Positions 15,001 to 26,462 of a DNA stretch of 64,000 nt are shown piece after piece. Each line of letters opens with the position of its first letter. The first letter of the stretch is position 1. Under the pieces are notes generated by a model that was not told the DNA's origin, did no database searches, and saw only the letters and a program-made list of their open reading frames with translations. This stretch comes from Limnoperna fortunei (lineage: Eukaryota; Mollusca; Bivalvia; Mytilida; Modiolidae): the NCBI GenBank assembly GCA_944474755.1, contig OX104117.1:37279222-37343221 (forward strand), read 5' to 3'. Both the position numbers and the translations under genes were made by a program.

Positions 15001-16645
15001 CCGAAAACAGAAAATTGGCAATTATTCCACTAGACTAAAATAATCCTAATCCATTATATTTCATCAAATGTTTAATTTCTAATTTTTTTTCAAAGTTCCT
15101 TCTTTCCAATAAGCCCAAAAAGTAAAACCAAAACAAGAAAAAAGCCAAAGAAAAAAAATTACAAAGAAATGTACCATTTTATGGGGAACTACATTCGTGG
15201 ACAATGAGGTGCAAAGGTCATCAATTGTGTTGTCGTTCCTAATTCCTAGGAACAAAAACACAATTGTTGACAGCTCTTTTTCCCTCTTTGTTTATATTAA
15301 CATAAAGTCAATTAAAAAAAATTCCACCGATAGTTCTGGAATGCCATTTGGTAGTCTGAAAGTTCAATACCTCTTCCAAACTATATCTAAAATTTAGAAA
15401 AATTGATCAATGTTAACTCTTTTTAAAGCTCTGGAAGCATCCCTATCTTCAGGGATGAAGTCTGAGAGACTCCGAAAACAGGAAATTGGCAATTATTCCA
15501 CTAGACTAAAATAATCCTAATCCATTATATTTCATCAAATGTTTAATTTCTAATTTTTTTTCAAAGTTCCTTCTTTCCAATAAGCCCAAAAAGTAAAACC
15601 AAAACAAGAAAAAAGCCAAAGAAAAAAAATTACAAAGAAATATACCATTTTATGGGGAACTACATTCGTGGACAACGAGGTGCAAAGGTCATCAATTGTG
15701 TTGTCGTTCCTAAATACAAAAACACAATTGTTGACAGCTCTTTTTCCCTCTTTGTTTATATTAACATAAAGTCAATTAAAAAAAATTCCACCGATAGTTC
15801 TGGAATGCCATTTGGTAGTCTGAAAGTTCAATACCTCTTCCAAACTATATCCAAAATTTAGAAAAATTGATCAATGTTAACTCTTTTTAAAGCTCTGGAA
15901 GCATCCCTATCTTCAGGGATGAAGTCTGAGAGACTCCGAAAACAGGAAATTGGCAATTATTCCACTAGACTAAAATAATCCTAATCCATTATATTTCATC
16001 AAATGTTTAATTTCTAATTTTTTTTCAAAGTTCCTTCTTTCCAATAAGCCCAAAAAGTAAAACCAAAACAAGAAAAAAGCCAAAGAAAAAAAATTACAAA
16101 GAAATATACCATTTTATGGGGAACTACATTCGTGGACAACGAGGTGCAAAGGTCATCAATTGTGTTGTCGTTCCTAATTCCTAGGAACAAAAACACAATT
16201 GTTGACAGCTCTTTTTCCCTCTTTGTTTATATTAACATAAAGTCAATTAAAAAAAATTCCACCGATAGTTCTGGAATGCCATTTGGTAGTCTGAAAGTTC
16301 AATACCTCTTCCAAACTATATCCAAAATTTAGAAAAATTGATCAATGTTAACTCTTTTTAAAGCTCTGGAAGCATCCCTATCTTCAGGGATGAAGTCTGA
16401 GAGACTCCGAAAACAGGAAATTGGCAATTATTCCACTAGACTAAAATAATCCTAATCCATTATATTTCATCAAATGTTTAATTTCTAATTTTTTTTCAAA
16501 GTTCCTTCTTTCCAATAAGCCCAAAAAGTAAAACCAAAACAAGAAAAAAGCCAAAGAAAAAAAATTACAAAGAAATATACCATTTTATGGGGAACTACAT
16601 TCGTGGACAACGAGGTGCAAAGGTCATCAATTGTGTTGTCGTTCC
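1..16645. repeat. Satellite array, 35.6 monomers of about 464/471 bp, two classes
   Basis: Near-identical head-to-tail monomers begin with GTTAACTCTTTTTAAAGC at 1, 466, 936, 1400, 1864, 2329, 2800, 3270 and so on to 15876, with a partial at 16347-16645. Class A (about 464 bp, 20 copies) reads CCTAAATACAAAAACAC at the variable site. Class B (about 471 bp, 15 copies) has a 12-bp block containing the palindromic CCTAGG there instead of 5 bp. Other differences are rare point changes and one-base changes in the T8/T9 and A-runs. B units never occur more than two in a row. Short frames of 60-75 codons recur on both strands only because the monomers are nearly identical; they resemble no protein I know. 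The array starts at or before the left edge. The low divergence implies recent expansion or homogenisation. Confidence 0.97.
11194..16645. repeat. Trimeric A-B-B higher-order repeat, 1406-bp period
   Basis: In the right third of the satellite the order becomes A (11194), B (11658), B (12129), then A (12600), B, B, A (14006), B, B, A (15412), B, partial B. Equivalent A units are exactly 1406 bp apart (464+471+471). Diagnostic bases follow the trimer: the third unit carries AAATGTACC, GACAATGAGG and CAGAAAATTGG in each of the first three trimers. The A units at 12600 and 14006 share TTCCGCC, and the third units at 13535 and 14941 also share ATATCTAAAA. Trimers two and three are therefore the most recent duplicates. 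Confidence 0.92.
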
Positions 16646-16674
16646 GGATACCCAGAATCCTTTGCGTGGAGATT
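16646..16674. repeat. 29-bp sequence abutting the satellite edge, repeated at 32928
   Basis: Immediately after the last satellite base (…GTTCC, 16645) comes a 29-bp sequence beginning GGATACCCAGAATCC and ending GTGGAGATT. It recurs identically at 32928-32956, in front of a fold-back element. This suggests a dispersed-repeat end or a recombination junction at the array boundary. Confidence 0.8.
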
Positions 16675-17406
16675 GCGACCCATACTGCATACACTTTTGA
16701 GATTTACATATATTTTCCGCTATTTAACCTTTGTCTTTATTTAATAAATATGTTTTCTTTCCTCCGCCGTTCACCTGATATGTCTACAAGGTCTAATTAA
16801 ATAATTATATAACACTTTTTCGTAATCGTGGCATTGTTGACATAATTAAAATTGTGGAGTGTAGAATTTCGGAATCGTATCGGTAAAATTTGTAATAAGG
16901 GGACATAATCATAATGCAAATGAATGCAGCTGAAATCATCCGGAATTACATTTTTTACCAAATCGATTCCGATATTATCGAAATTATGCACTTCCGGAAT
17001 TCATATTTTGTTAACAATGCCATGATTACGAATAAAGTGATAAAACTACCGAATACGGTGTTGTGGAAATATCAGTTAAACTGCAAATACATAAAAAGTA
17101 TGTAGCAATTTAGGGAAACAGTTTAATAGCTTATTATATGCATAAAACCCCCGGGTGTGAATCACTCCCGGCTTGCTCCATTACAAGTAATGGGACCTCT
17201 TTGTAGCTCCGTCCATAAAAAAAAAATAGGAGCTACATTATTGTAGCTAGCATGGCATTTCATCAGCTATGATTGGACTGCCTATAATGTGACAGTTAAA
17301 AAATATGTAAAATGTTTACTATTTTAATGACAATAAAAATATAATTCAAACATGAAATAATATAAATAAATATGTCAAAAGTGACTGATAAAAACATTCC
17401 CCTTTT
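16675..17406. other. Intergenic, no gene seen
   Basis: AT-rich unique-looking DNA. Between 16800 and 17060 there is loose inverted similarity around the words GGAAT/ATTCC and CATTGTTGAC / GTTAACAATGCC, probably the decayed arms of a fold-back. Overlapping short frames on both strands here have no recognisable protein character. Confidence 0.5.
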
Positions 17407-17536
17407 TAAGAATTAACTACAAAAAAAATATTTTCTCCATCGAACAATAAAAAAGTTTCCGTTTTGCACACTGTAATGTGCACAGAAAAATTTTTATTAT
17501 CCCTCGGTGGAGAAAATATTTTATGTAGTTCTTATA
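17407..17536. repeat. Imperfect inverted repeat (fold-back)
   Basis: The left arm carries TAACTACAAAAAAAATATTT and TCTCCATCGA. The right arm carries their inverse, with GGTGGAGAAAATATTTTATG and TAGTTCTTAT. The loop contains a second small hairpin (GCACACTGTAATGTGC). This fits a MITE-like or fold-back element. Confidence 0.75.
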
Positions 17537-18213
17537 AATAAATTCAAACAATAGAATAAACTCAACAATTTTTTTTTAAAAGACATTAACACAAAAACTG
17601 TTAGTTTCCCTAGGAGTAATATATGACGTCAAAGGCTATGTGTCTCCATGACCATTATTTTTTTTCCATCCTCTGATAGAAATTTTTTTCCACTCAAACA
17701 AAAGTCAGTATTCTCGCAAAATTTATTTATATATTGATATCAGACATGGTGTACATGTATTTCCTTGAGGTCATGCAATTGTCAAAGACTATTTTCCTCC
17801 TATATATTAATAATAAATGATCATTCTTAGGGAATCAAATCCATTCTTTAAACCACAAACAGAAGCATCAGTAAGTACACTCAAAATCTGAAAGACAAAA
17901 CAAATTTAGATATTCAAATAAAATTTTACATAACAGTAATATGTCAGGAAGGTTATTTAAAAATGGTGTTAATTGTTAAGAGCTATAAAAGTAAAATTCT
18001 GTTTTTAAAAAGTAGTAAGTTTGCACAATCAAGTAAAAATTCTCCCAACCCCTATTTATAGTAATGCAGTAAATGGAAGTTTTTTGTTTATGACTATATT
18101 ATTTTCGTTTGACATTATTTCAAACTAATCAACAAATGAGAAGCAAATATTCAATAGTGACCAGAACTATTTTTACCACAACTATCAAGTGGTTTCAATT
18201 GATAAAATTTTAT

Positions 18214-19323
18214 TTAATTAAGTTGTATGTTGTTCTTGCAGTAATTAAAGACCTTCTCCTCATTTTCATTTAGATTTGGTGGTGCTGGTCCTCCACCAGT
18301 TTTCTGAGCCTCTCTTTGCCTTCTCGATTATTTGTTTCTAGCTTCACCTTGTAAATCCATCCATTTCTTTTTTACTTGCACAACTGATCTTTCCTCTATG
18401 GAACATGCATTTACACTGTAAAAATACATGTACTTCAAATATGTCAACAGACAATAAGCAGCCATACAATGCGTGTTACATACAGTATTCTAGAGAAGAC
18501 TTTATAATACGTTGACATATACTGTAATGAACAAACTATAATTTTTTTCATGGTAAATCAAGGTTCCAGTTTTATTGCAAAATAAAGAAATATTGATTTG
18601 TAAATACTATTTGATTGAACAAAGTTATGTTCCAATCACCATTTTCACAATGTTTCTGCAAATTGTATTGCACTTTTACCAAGAAATAAAAAAGAAATAA
18701 AAATCGCATACACCTTTGCTGACATGTTTTCTATCAAGTACAATACCTATGCTTACAGGTCCTAAAAATTTATTTAAAAGCATTCTTATTTAAAAAATTG
18801 TGTCTTGTGTTGTGGACACTATACTTTACATAAAATTGTTATACATGTACTACTATCTTTCTTAGAAACTTCATGAAACTACTGAGAAATTCCAAATTTC
18901 TTACTATTTAAAAAAAAAGAAAAATGTTATACCACCCACTACTTACATGTATATAATATAAACATTATAATGTCCCTGTGCGTAGCGCACTAAAAAGTAA
19001 AAGTACAATTTTTATATTTCATTGATTGAATGTATAATCAATATGTCCTATGTTATATATCACAATGAATATCCATTTATGTTTGTCTAAAACCTTTTTT
19101 CTTGACTCTTTACAACATTATAAACGGATTGTTGTTTTCTGTCCGTTCGTGTGGTTACAAACCTGTCTGTTATCATTTCCCAACACTTATTCTTTTTTTG
19201 TTGGTAAGTGTTGGTGAGAAACTTCCCTTTAATAATATTTATATGTTCTGTTACTAAAGATACTAGTATATCTGTCTCCGCTTTCGTCCATCTTTGGGCC
19301 TTTCCGATATTAGCAATATCCAT
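18214..19323 (-). pseudogene. Myb/SANT-like DNA-binding domain gene remnant, two exons, in-frame stop
   Basis: Exon 1 (19323-19163) starts with ATG and encodes MDIANIGKAQRWTKAETDIL, then a helix with KGKF and NKCWEMITD. A donor AG|GTTTGT at 19162/19161 and an acceptor TTTTTACAG|T (exon 2 from 18415) join in phase to give ITDSVNA, then RSVVQVKKKWMDLQGEARNK. This matches the Myb/SANT-like domain of NAIF1-type and Harbinger-associated Myb proteins, in which a W..IT..VNA block is followed by VKKKW.DL. An in-frame TAA at 18330-18328 follows RNK. The frame then resumes the family pattern with SRRQREAQKTGGGPAPPNL and ENEEKV before a second stop at 18216-18214. The intron is about 747 bp. Read as it stands, it makes an 82-residue truncated domain. 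It is probably a decayed transposon-associated or domesticated gene. The alternative is a short expressed DNA-binding peptide, which I think less likely. Confidence 0.7.
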
Positions 19324-20380
19324 TGCAGGCTAATTGGCAATGTCGGAACTGATATATATCCGAAAGCTTTGTGAAATATTCGTAAACTTTGTCGAAGGAT
19401 TATCTTCCGACTAGTCCGTAAATCGTACGTTTACCGACCTTTTGTGAAACGCTAGCATGTACAGTTCTCCCTCATGCAGAAACTAATAGCAGAACTCTCA
19501 ACTATGAGTAAGTTCAAGATCGATATAAACAACCTCAATTACGTCATCACGAGAACCAGATTTACGAAGTACAAGTTTAACGCTTGTTTGTAGATTTATT
19601 ATTGTCATAGACTTAAATATATATATTTCGTTGTTAAAACTGAATTGTCATGGTGGCGATCCCATACTAAGTGGTATAGACGCTGGACAAAATGCAGGCG
19701 GAAGTGTGCCACAGTGTTACAACGGTGCGAGTTTGAATTTCGCTGAGGTAAGAAAAAATTTCTTGACAGCATTAAAAATATAATTCTAACAGTGAAAGAT
19801 GCCAGAATATATGTTTACTAAGTTCACAATAATGTGGCATTAGATACGAAGAGTGATTACGAAATTTGACATCGACATATATACTCACGGTCTGTGCAAT
19901 TCTTCAATGGCCCTCTTTACATCCAAAAATCGCGTACGCTAAAAAGAGACCATCAGCAGGAGCCATTTCTTTGAAGATGTCTAAGGACTAAGACGTCGTA
20001 TCACTGAAGATGTCGCAAATCATGACATGTTCTTTTTTTATTGTAATATGGCGTCCTTTAACGCTTTGAGAACAAATTAGGGTTCTAATAAGCATAGAGC
20101 CCGAGGTGACGTCACATTTCGAATTCCGACGTCATATACGCTCAACTGAAAGTTTCAAACTGGAAAAATGCAATTTTAGAAAGATTTCTCAATATTAGTT
20201 CTTAATAAAATGTAAGCATATTCAATAATTTTTTATATATTTTTATGTCAATTTTATTTGCTTTTAAGATACCTTTTCGGGATTAGGTTATTGGTTTCAA
20301 AACGCAGTAACCATTTAAAGCGTCCTCTTAAAGCCGCTTCGAAAATTTAAAGCATTTGTTAGAAATATTAGAATCGAAAA
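19324..20380. other. Intergenic, no gene seen
   Basis: Upstream flank of the Myb/SANT remnant. It contains short CpG-bearing motifs (CGTAAATCGTACG; GTGACGTCAC at 20106-20115) but no convincing promoter or exon. The part from about 20040 to 20500 looks like one dispersed element ending in the fold-back listed next. Confidence 0.4.
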
Positions 20381-20395
20381 AGATTATTGCAATTG

Positions 20396-20486
20396 GGCTC
20401 TATGTGGGCCAGAACATGGTCAGACCTTATATTTGTCTTCATTGTATGCCTCTGACCATGTTCTAATTCGCGTAGAGCCCACTCGC
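20396..20486. repeat. Imperfect inverted repeat (fold-back)
   Basis: GGGCTCTATGTGGGCCAGAA followed by CATGGTCAGA is mirrored by TCTGACCATGTTCT, then CGTAGAGCCC. The arms are about 30 bp with a spacer of about 33 bp. Confidence 0.75.
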
Positions 20487-20993
20487 AACAATCTACTTCT
20501 TAATCATAACTTAAAGTCAACGAATAATTATTATTATATAGATGTCTAAGAATGGACATTATTTTAATTAGTTTTAATTTTTACATTGTTACTTTTAAAA
20601 TAATATTACATTAGAAAGTTTGTTAGAGAAACTTGTACATTTAAAAATTGTACTTCTTTTTTTACTCATTATAATAATAAATTGAGTAACCATTTAAATG
20701 TTAGTCTTATTTATATGCAAATAGTAGTGTTACATCACAAATCAACCTTTGAACCAAAACAAGTACGAGTTCGTGCAGTGAAAGTTATAAAATCTCTCCA
20801 TAGTATACCACATTGAAAGTCATATAAACTAGACCTTGTACCAATTTAAATACTTAACATATAATTATATATTTATTGATGCATGTTTATAAAACGTTAA
20901 CTTGCATGTTTAAAAGTGCAGTCCACATTTAAATTTTGTTGACTTCATGACTTTCTGAATTAATCGCACATGTATAAAATGTTAAGAGGTTAC

Positions 20994-21109
20994 TTAAGAC
21001 AGAGTTGTGCCATAATTGATGAGATAGTCTTAGGATACCTTCGGTGTGAGGTCTAAGACACGTCTTAAGATGGTCCTAAATTATGCCCTAGATATGTCTT
21101 AAGACATAT
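20994..21109. repeat. Inverted repeat rich in TCTTAAGACA palindromes
   Basis: ACTTAAGACAGAGTTGTGCC followed by ATAATTGA is mirrored by AAATTATGCCCTAGATATGT, then CTTAAG. Smaller internal palindromes (CTAAGACACGTCTTAAG) lie in between. Confidence 0.65.
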
Positions 21110-22505
21110 TTTAGCAAAGTTTCGAAAACACGACCCAGGGTACCACATTGCGATGTTTTTGGGAATTGCAATTGACTGTGGAGATCTAGTGCGATTTAGA
21201 TATTTGAGAGTAACACAGGTACATGTAGGGACGGGGCGAATACAGGATTGAAATGTTTGATTGCTGTATTAAGAGCTACGTGTCTCTCATTTTGTATTTG
21301 TCTTTTATGTGCACAGTTTCTTAAAACTCATAATTTTCTTTCCGTTCTGTACAATCATGAACGCAGTGATAAAAACACTGTAAGCGAGATAACTACGGTT
21401 CAACTAAGTAATGATTGAATTATTGTCTATGCTTCCTCATACGTGTAAGTTTTTTGTTAAGAAAATGTATTCATTTGTAAGTTTTTTGTTTCAAAGTTGA
21501 AGTAAAGCTCTCTGATTACCACGGACACTAAGTAGTGAACATGTTATTGGTTTAAATATGATCTCCCTTTTCTTACTAGGATTGATACCCTCTTTTCCTT
21601 TTCTTTGTTTTGTAATGGAAGCTGTATGTTTTGGAATTTCGTCACCACCCACATCCCAATAAGTTGCTGTAAATCTAGCTAAGGGCATTGCCTAAGTTTG
21701 TAATATAACAAACATTGGAAATTAATAATTTTCTCAATTTCAGGACAACATTAATCAATATATTGATTTCAGCACTAAGATTAACACGTGTAATTTATAG
21801 GGATAATCTTGAAACATATTTTGTTTATGATTTTACCAGATTAAGTGTGTTAATTACATGCAACGTATAAACCACAGCGGTACGGCGACTGTTCTCGTCT
21901 CAGTAGTATTTTGTAATATTGGCCGGTTTCATCTGTCCCTACATCAGATTCTAAGTAAAATATATACTGATTATTTCCAAAATAACCGGAACGAAGAAAA
22001 CGTTTTCAAGTTTAAATTCAAAACCGCTATGAGAACTTTGTTTTAGTCAGACAGCCTGATATTCAAAAAATTATGCATTACGCGACATTAGTATATGGCA
22101 AAAAACATGAACAGTGTAAAACAGCAGTTTACTATATATATGAATATTAAGTTTACTATATATAAATATTATAATCTATACATTTCCTTTCACAATTTGT
22201 TTATCACATATTTTGTAGTAATATGAACATTTTTGAATATTTGATATGACCGGATGTGATATTAGCCCCGACACTTCTACATTTGTTAATAGTATGAAAA
22301 ATAAAAATTCTCAACGAAAAAAAAAAACAACGAGTTTTTACTGAGTGACACATGTGCGATAAATACTTGCTTTTTTCTAAAACTATAATATTGAACTGTT
22401 TAGAGTTTTGTGTGTGTTTTATTACCTTTTTTTCTTGTTAAACTGTTTTCATCTGCTTATTTTCGGATAAAAGGTTGACTATATGTTATTAAATATGTGA
22501 TAAAC

Positions 22506-22640
22506 AGATTATGGCATGTCATATTGGCCCAGGTATCAGCCTTAGACCCATATCAGCCCTCGAGCATGCTCTCTGGCTTGATATGGGAGTCTCGGGCTGA
22601 TATCAGGACCGATATTGAAAATGCCATGCAATAATCCATA
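22506..22640. repeat. Fold-back element
   Basis: GATTATGGCATGTCATATTG and CCCAGGTATCAGCC pair with GGGCTGATATCAGGACCGAT, then GCCATGCAATAATC. An inner arm, CCCATATCAGCCCTCGAG, also has a downstream inverse. A short minus-strand frame across it is a by-product. Confidence 0.75.
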
Positions 22641-23562
22641 AATATTGCCCCGAGCTCCGGGTAATATACACTAAATTTATAATTTTTGTTTTGTTGGTAA
22701 TAACGCTTTATAAAAATTTCTTTTATAAAACACAACAAAACTCTAAAATATTTTTTTCTATCATGCGCATTAAAAGATTTAAAAGTAAATGCGTTTATAA
22801 AAAAATCTCTTTGTAAACATGGTCATGCATACTAATTCATGATACTGCGGGCCGAAAGCTCATCTCTTTGTAGTGTATGTGTATACCTAAGCTCTCGTTC
22901 ATATGACCCATTTGGCCTTCAGTATAATGAATTACTTGATATATTATACTGTAACAGTCTCGTTACCCTGAGGTTTTATATTGTAACGGTTTCGTTACCT
23001 ACCCTGAGGTGACGAAACAGTCCGATGTCTCTGATTTAGTTAGACTAATTTATTTTTCTGTAACTTTTCGTCACTTTGAGGAATTAGTAAAGCGATTACA
23101 TACAATTCGGATGCCTTGGAGTTCAATGTTTTATAGTAAAAAAAAACAATGTAAAGATGTAAAGTTAACATATCATGAACAGTATTTGCAGTATAAGTTT
23201 AAGACAAGCAAGTGAGGATTCTATAGAAACCATTCATTTGCGCTCTATACATATTCCTTTGCATACCGGGCTCAAATCGTGATGTAAGCGCATTTACGAG
23301 AAAATCTACATTGAGTGGCTTCTGAGAGTCAGTATTGGTACAATACCTTTGTGCAACCCTCTTCAAGTTGATGATTGGACATCCACTATTACTTTTAACA
23401 GAATACTGGCTAATACACGGAAGAACAACCCCTGCCCCTCTGCGAGTATCTCAATTTACATATTCTTAATACATTAAGCTTACCTCCCTTTCAATTTATC
23501 TTATTAACTGTATGTTTTGTATTACTGTACTTCTCGGAATGCTACATACTGATTCTCCGTAT

Positions 23563-23662
23563 AATGACCCGACAACCTCCAACGACTGGGCCTCCCATAT
23601 CCGCCACCTGGGGATGCGCTAGGCAGCAGTGTTGGTCGAGCACTGTACGGTTCCAGCAAACA
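23563..23662 (-). repeat. Dispersed repeat family 1, minus-oriented fragment
   Basis: The reverse complement carries GTGCTCGACCAACACTGCTG, CCAGGTGGCGGATATGGGAG and GGTTGTCGGGTCATTATACG. These match, in the same order, the copies at 53440-53600, 56925-57010, 57645-58010 and 58625-58950. Confidence 0.7.
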
Positions 23663-24739
23663 AATATGTAAAATTTAAATAACATGTTTTAGAGCTTTAC
23701 TTATCAAAATTCCAAACGATATACTATGTCCGGCTAAGATATTCTACATTTATCGCATAGAAAACCCTTTAAAGGTTGCACTTTTCCTGTTCATATTCAT
23801 ACACGTGAATTAATCCTATTTTATCAATAGATGTTCCAGTTTAAAGAGTGATTCTCAAAACTCCATCCTCAGAATCCGCAGGTAGCTGATATGAAAAGCC
23901 TGACTGCCATCAATAAGATAAAGACACTTTTGTAGTTTTCAAAACAACCTACATCAAATAAATGCAAAATAATCCGTCTGTAGCCAGTACGTTGTATTTT
24001 TCCAGTGGCAGTCATAATTTTCTACAATGTGGTCCTTCCCATTTTTCGCATCGATTTTTTCTTTACCCCATTCTCAAATCTTAATTGACAAGGAATGCCA
24101 GTTTTCCTATTTGTTAGACTGGTTTATTTGTCGCTGTCACTTTGAGTCGGATTGAGTAAAGCGATCAGAAACAATTCGGTTGCCTTGGAGTAAAAAGCGT
24201 TTCAGTAAATAAAACAAATGTAAACCTAATATATCACATATCACGAACTGAATTTATAGTTATAAATACAACTGTATAGCAACACAGTTACAGACGTCTT
24301 CAACAATTATCCTACTAAATCAAAATTAACATTGACAAAAATATGAGATTCTAATATGACGTGCCTAAAACGCTTTGAGTCCACAGTGGTAAAACGAGTA
24401 TAAACACCTTTTCAACGTCATAAACGATCAACACTCTTTTTTCACATATTTTAATGCCGCCGCAATCATCGTTGTGTCCTACATGGCCGACATGTCCTGC
24501 AAATCACAGGTTAAGTTGTTGATAAACTCGGTGACATCAAAAGAGAACTTAAAAAAGACGCTACATGCGCGAAAACTAAGTTCCATACCGGAAGTCAGAA
24601 GGGACTCTATTAAAAACAATATGTCAAAATATTACATATGGTTTATGATTCTTACATTTTCATTGGATTATTTACCCACGTGGTTTTAAGGATATTTAGT
24701 GTATTTCTTTACTTTGAAATCAAAGCCTGCCTTGTTTGG

Positions 24740-24822
24740 TATATTGACGCTATGTTTCTATTTTTACCTATATTGACGCTATGTTTCTATTTTTACCTAT
24801 ATTGACGTTATGTTACTAAATT
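24740..24822. repeat. Short tandem repeat, 29-bp unit, about 2.9 copies
   Basis: Two identical units begin TATATTGACGCTATGTTTCT and end TTTTTACC. A third, diverged unit reads TATATTGACGTTATGTTACT. Confidence 0.9.
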
Positions 24823-24930
24823 TAGATCCGGATATATGTACATAACAAAATCGTGAAAAAAATAACTCAACCTTTGCACAAACCCTTAAAAAGACTGTAA
24901 TATGTCTACATATGTAATATATAAATGATG

Positions 24931-25057
24931 GACTTTTGACTCTGTCAATACATTATATATGGACCTGTTAGGAATATATTTGACCTCGGACTTCGTCCTC
25001 GGTAAATATAGGCCTAACAGGTCCATATATAATGTATTGACCTCGTCAAAAGTCCAT
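24931..25057. repeat. Long near-perfect inverted repeat (fold-back)
   Basis: The left arm GACTTTTGACTCTGTCAATA, then CATTATATATGGACCTGTTA, and so on to GACCTCGG is mirrored by CCTCGGTAAATATAGGCCTA, then ACAGGTCCATATATAATGTA and so on to CGTCAAAAGTC. The arms are about 59 bp with a loop of about 9 nt (ACTTCGT region). Transcripts would form a long hairpin. Confidence 0.92.
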
Positions 25058-25170
25058 AATTGATAAGTATTAAACGAAATACTCGGAATGATATAGCTTG
25101 GTGTTTATTATATATCGCACACCCGATTATCTCACCTGTATCATATATCACACACCTATTACGGTATACT

Positions 25171-25310
25171 TTTGCGTTTAAAACTTGCGAGTATTCGCAA
25201 TGATTTCGTTTAAACGCAATAACTTTTTCGTTTGAACGCAAAGTATTGCGTTTAATTGCGAAGTATTGCGTTAATTCGCAAACTTGCGTTAAAACGAAAA
25301 GATTGCGATT
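25171..25310. repeat. Degenerate TTGCG/CGCAA cluster
   Basis: Eleven TTGCG or CGCAA words occur in 140 bp, often as TTGCGTTTAA or TTTAAACGCAA, in an otherwise AT-rich, CpG-poor surrounding. The spacing is irregular (about 8-18 bp) and the orientation mixed. It abuts the fold-back at 24931-25057. The minus-strand frame of 103 codons through it is not convincing as a gene. Confidence 0.6.
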
Positions 25311-25329
25311 ACTCATCGAATTCATTAAT

Positions 25330-26460
25330 AAGAGTGCAATATTTCAGTTACAGTTAACATGCTATATATAGGTTGCATAGAGATTATACTAGTATAATCG
25401 TCAATTAGAGTTATCTTCTGGTAAACATTAACTTTCAGTTTTCAAACTATTATAACGAAATTACTGAAATAAACAACATTTTTCCAAATAAAAATGTTCA
25501 ATTAATTCATGTTATTATAGGTTAGTCCGTTACGATATTTTCAAATGCTCCATTCTATAGACTTTGCATCTAAAAATACACATAAATTATTCAAAGGGCT
25601 TTTATGACGAACACATTTTTATGTACTTTCCAATCTTTTTTCGGTCTGTTCGTCCGTCCGTCCCATATCAGATTTAACTTTGAGTTGAAGCTTTTTTTAT
25701 AAAGGTAACTTAACATATTCATGAAACTTGAAACAAAATTACAGCATGATGAGATCTTTTTACTTGCAATGTAGGGCACTATTTACACTTGAGTAAACTT
25801 TAAAATGTTTGGTGTTTCCCAATATGTGCCGAGTCCCATTTTCGTTTTGTGCTATTGATTTTGATTTTTTTTACCATATTGACTCTTTTTAAGTTTGACC
25901 GTGACAAAAGAATTTTGGTTTGTAGACTTGTGAAAGCTACCAGCAAGATATGGTGGACCAAATTTCTTTTTTGTACGTTTTGTTTCAGCCTGCCACATAG
26001 TACGACTCTTACCAACATGTAACACTCAATCAAGGTCTGCTCGGGATATTTCGAGCCATTATGTCCGATCTCATATTCATCCTTACTATTAGCGCATGTT
26101 CAATTTTGAGATTAGAGAGGGAAACATCAGGAAATAAGACCTCTAGGCTTATCATATGCGACCGAATCATCTATCAGTGATCTTTGCTAGATTTAAAAAT
26201 TAGTAAAATTAAAAATTAGTTTTGATATAGTTATGAAAAAACTTTAATATTCGACCACCCAGTCTCACTTAGTTTCCCTGAAGCTCCTAGAGCAAAGCGA
26301 ATTTAGAAATCCGGGTTCCATCTGATCTCTTTCGTCGAAGATCGTAATGGAGGGGAATCAGTTGCTGTGTACATTTCCGGCTACAGTGATTCTTTTCATT
26401 TGATGATTAGTCGAAATTAATAGACTGCGCCTTTGCATGCTTATTAAACAAGACTTGGTG
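25330..26460. other. Intergenic, no gene seen
   Basis: AT-rich DNA with isolated short frames of no recognisable composition. No domain, repeat or regulatory site that I can support. Confidence 0.4.
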
Positions 26461-26462
26461 AG

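Noticed and set aside
1..16645. CRISPR-like array
   Set aside because: The repeats are 464-471 bp, contiguous and without unique spacers, in a eukaryotic setting. It is satellite DNA.
242..16800. Dozens of recurring 60-75-codon frames on both strands in the satellite
   Set aside because: They repeat only because the monomers are nearly identical. They overlap on opposite strands, shift with single-base changes in A/T runs and resemble no protein.
25014..25325. 103-codon minus-strand frame
   Set aside because: Lies across the fold-back arm and the TTGCG/CGCAA cluster. Its composition follows the repeat words and it has no domain.
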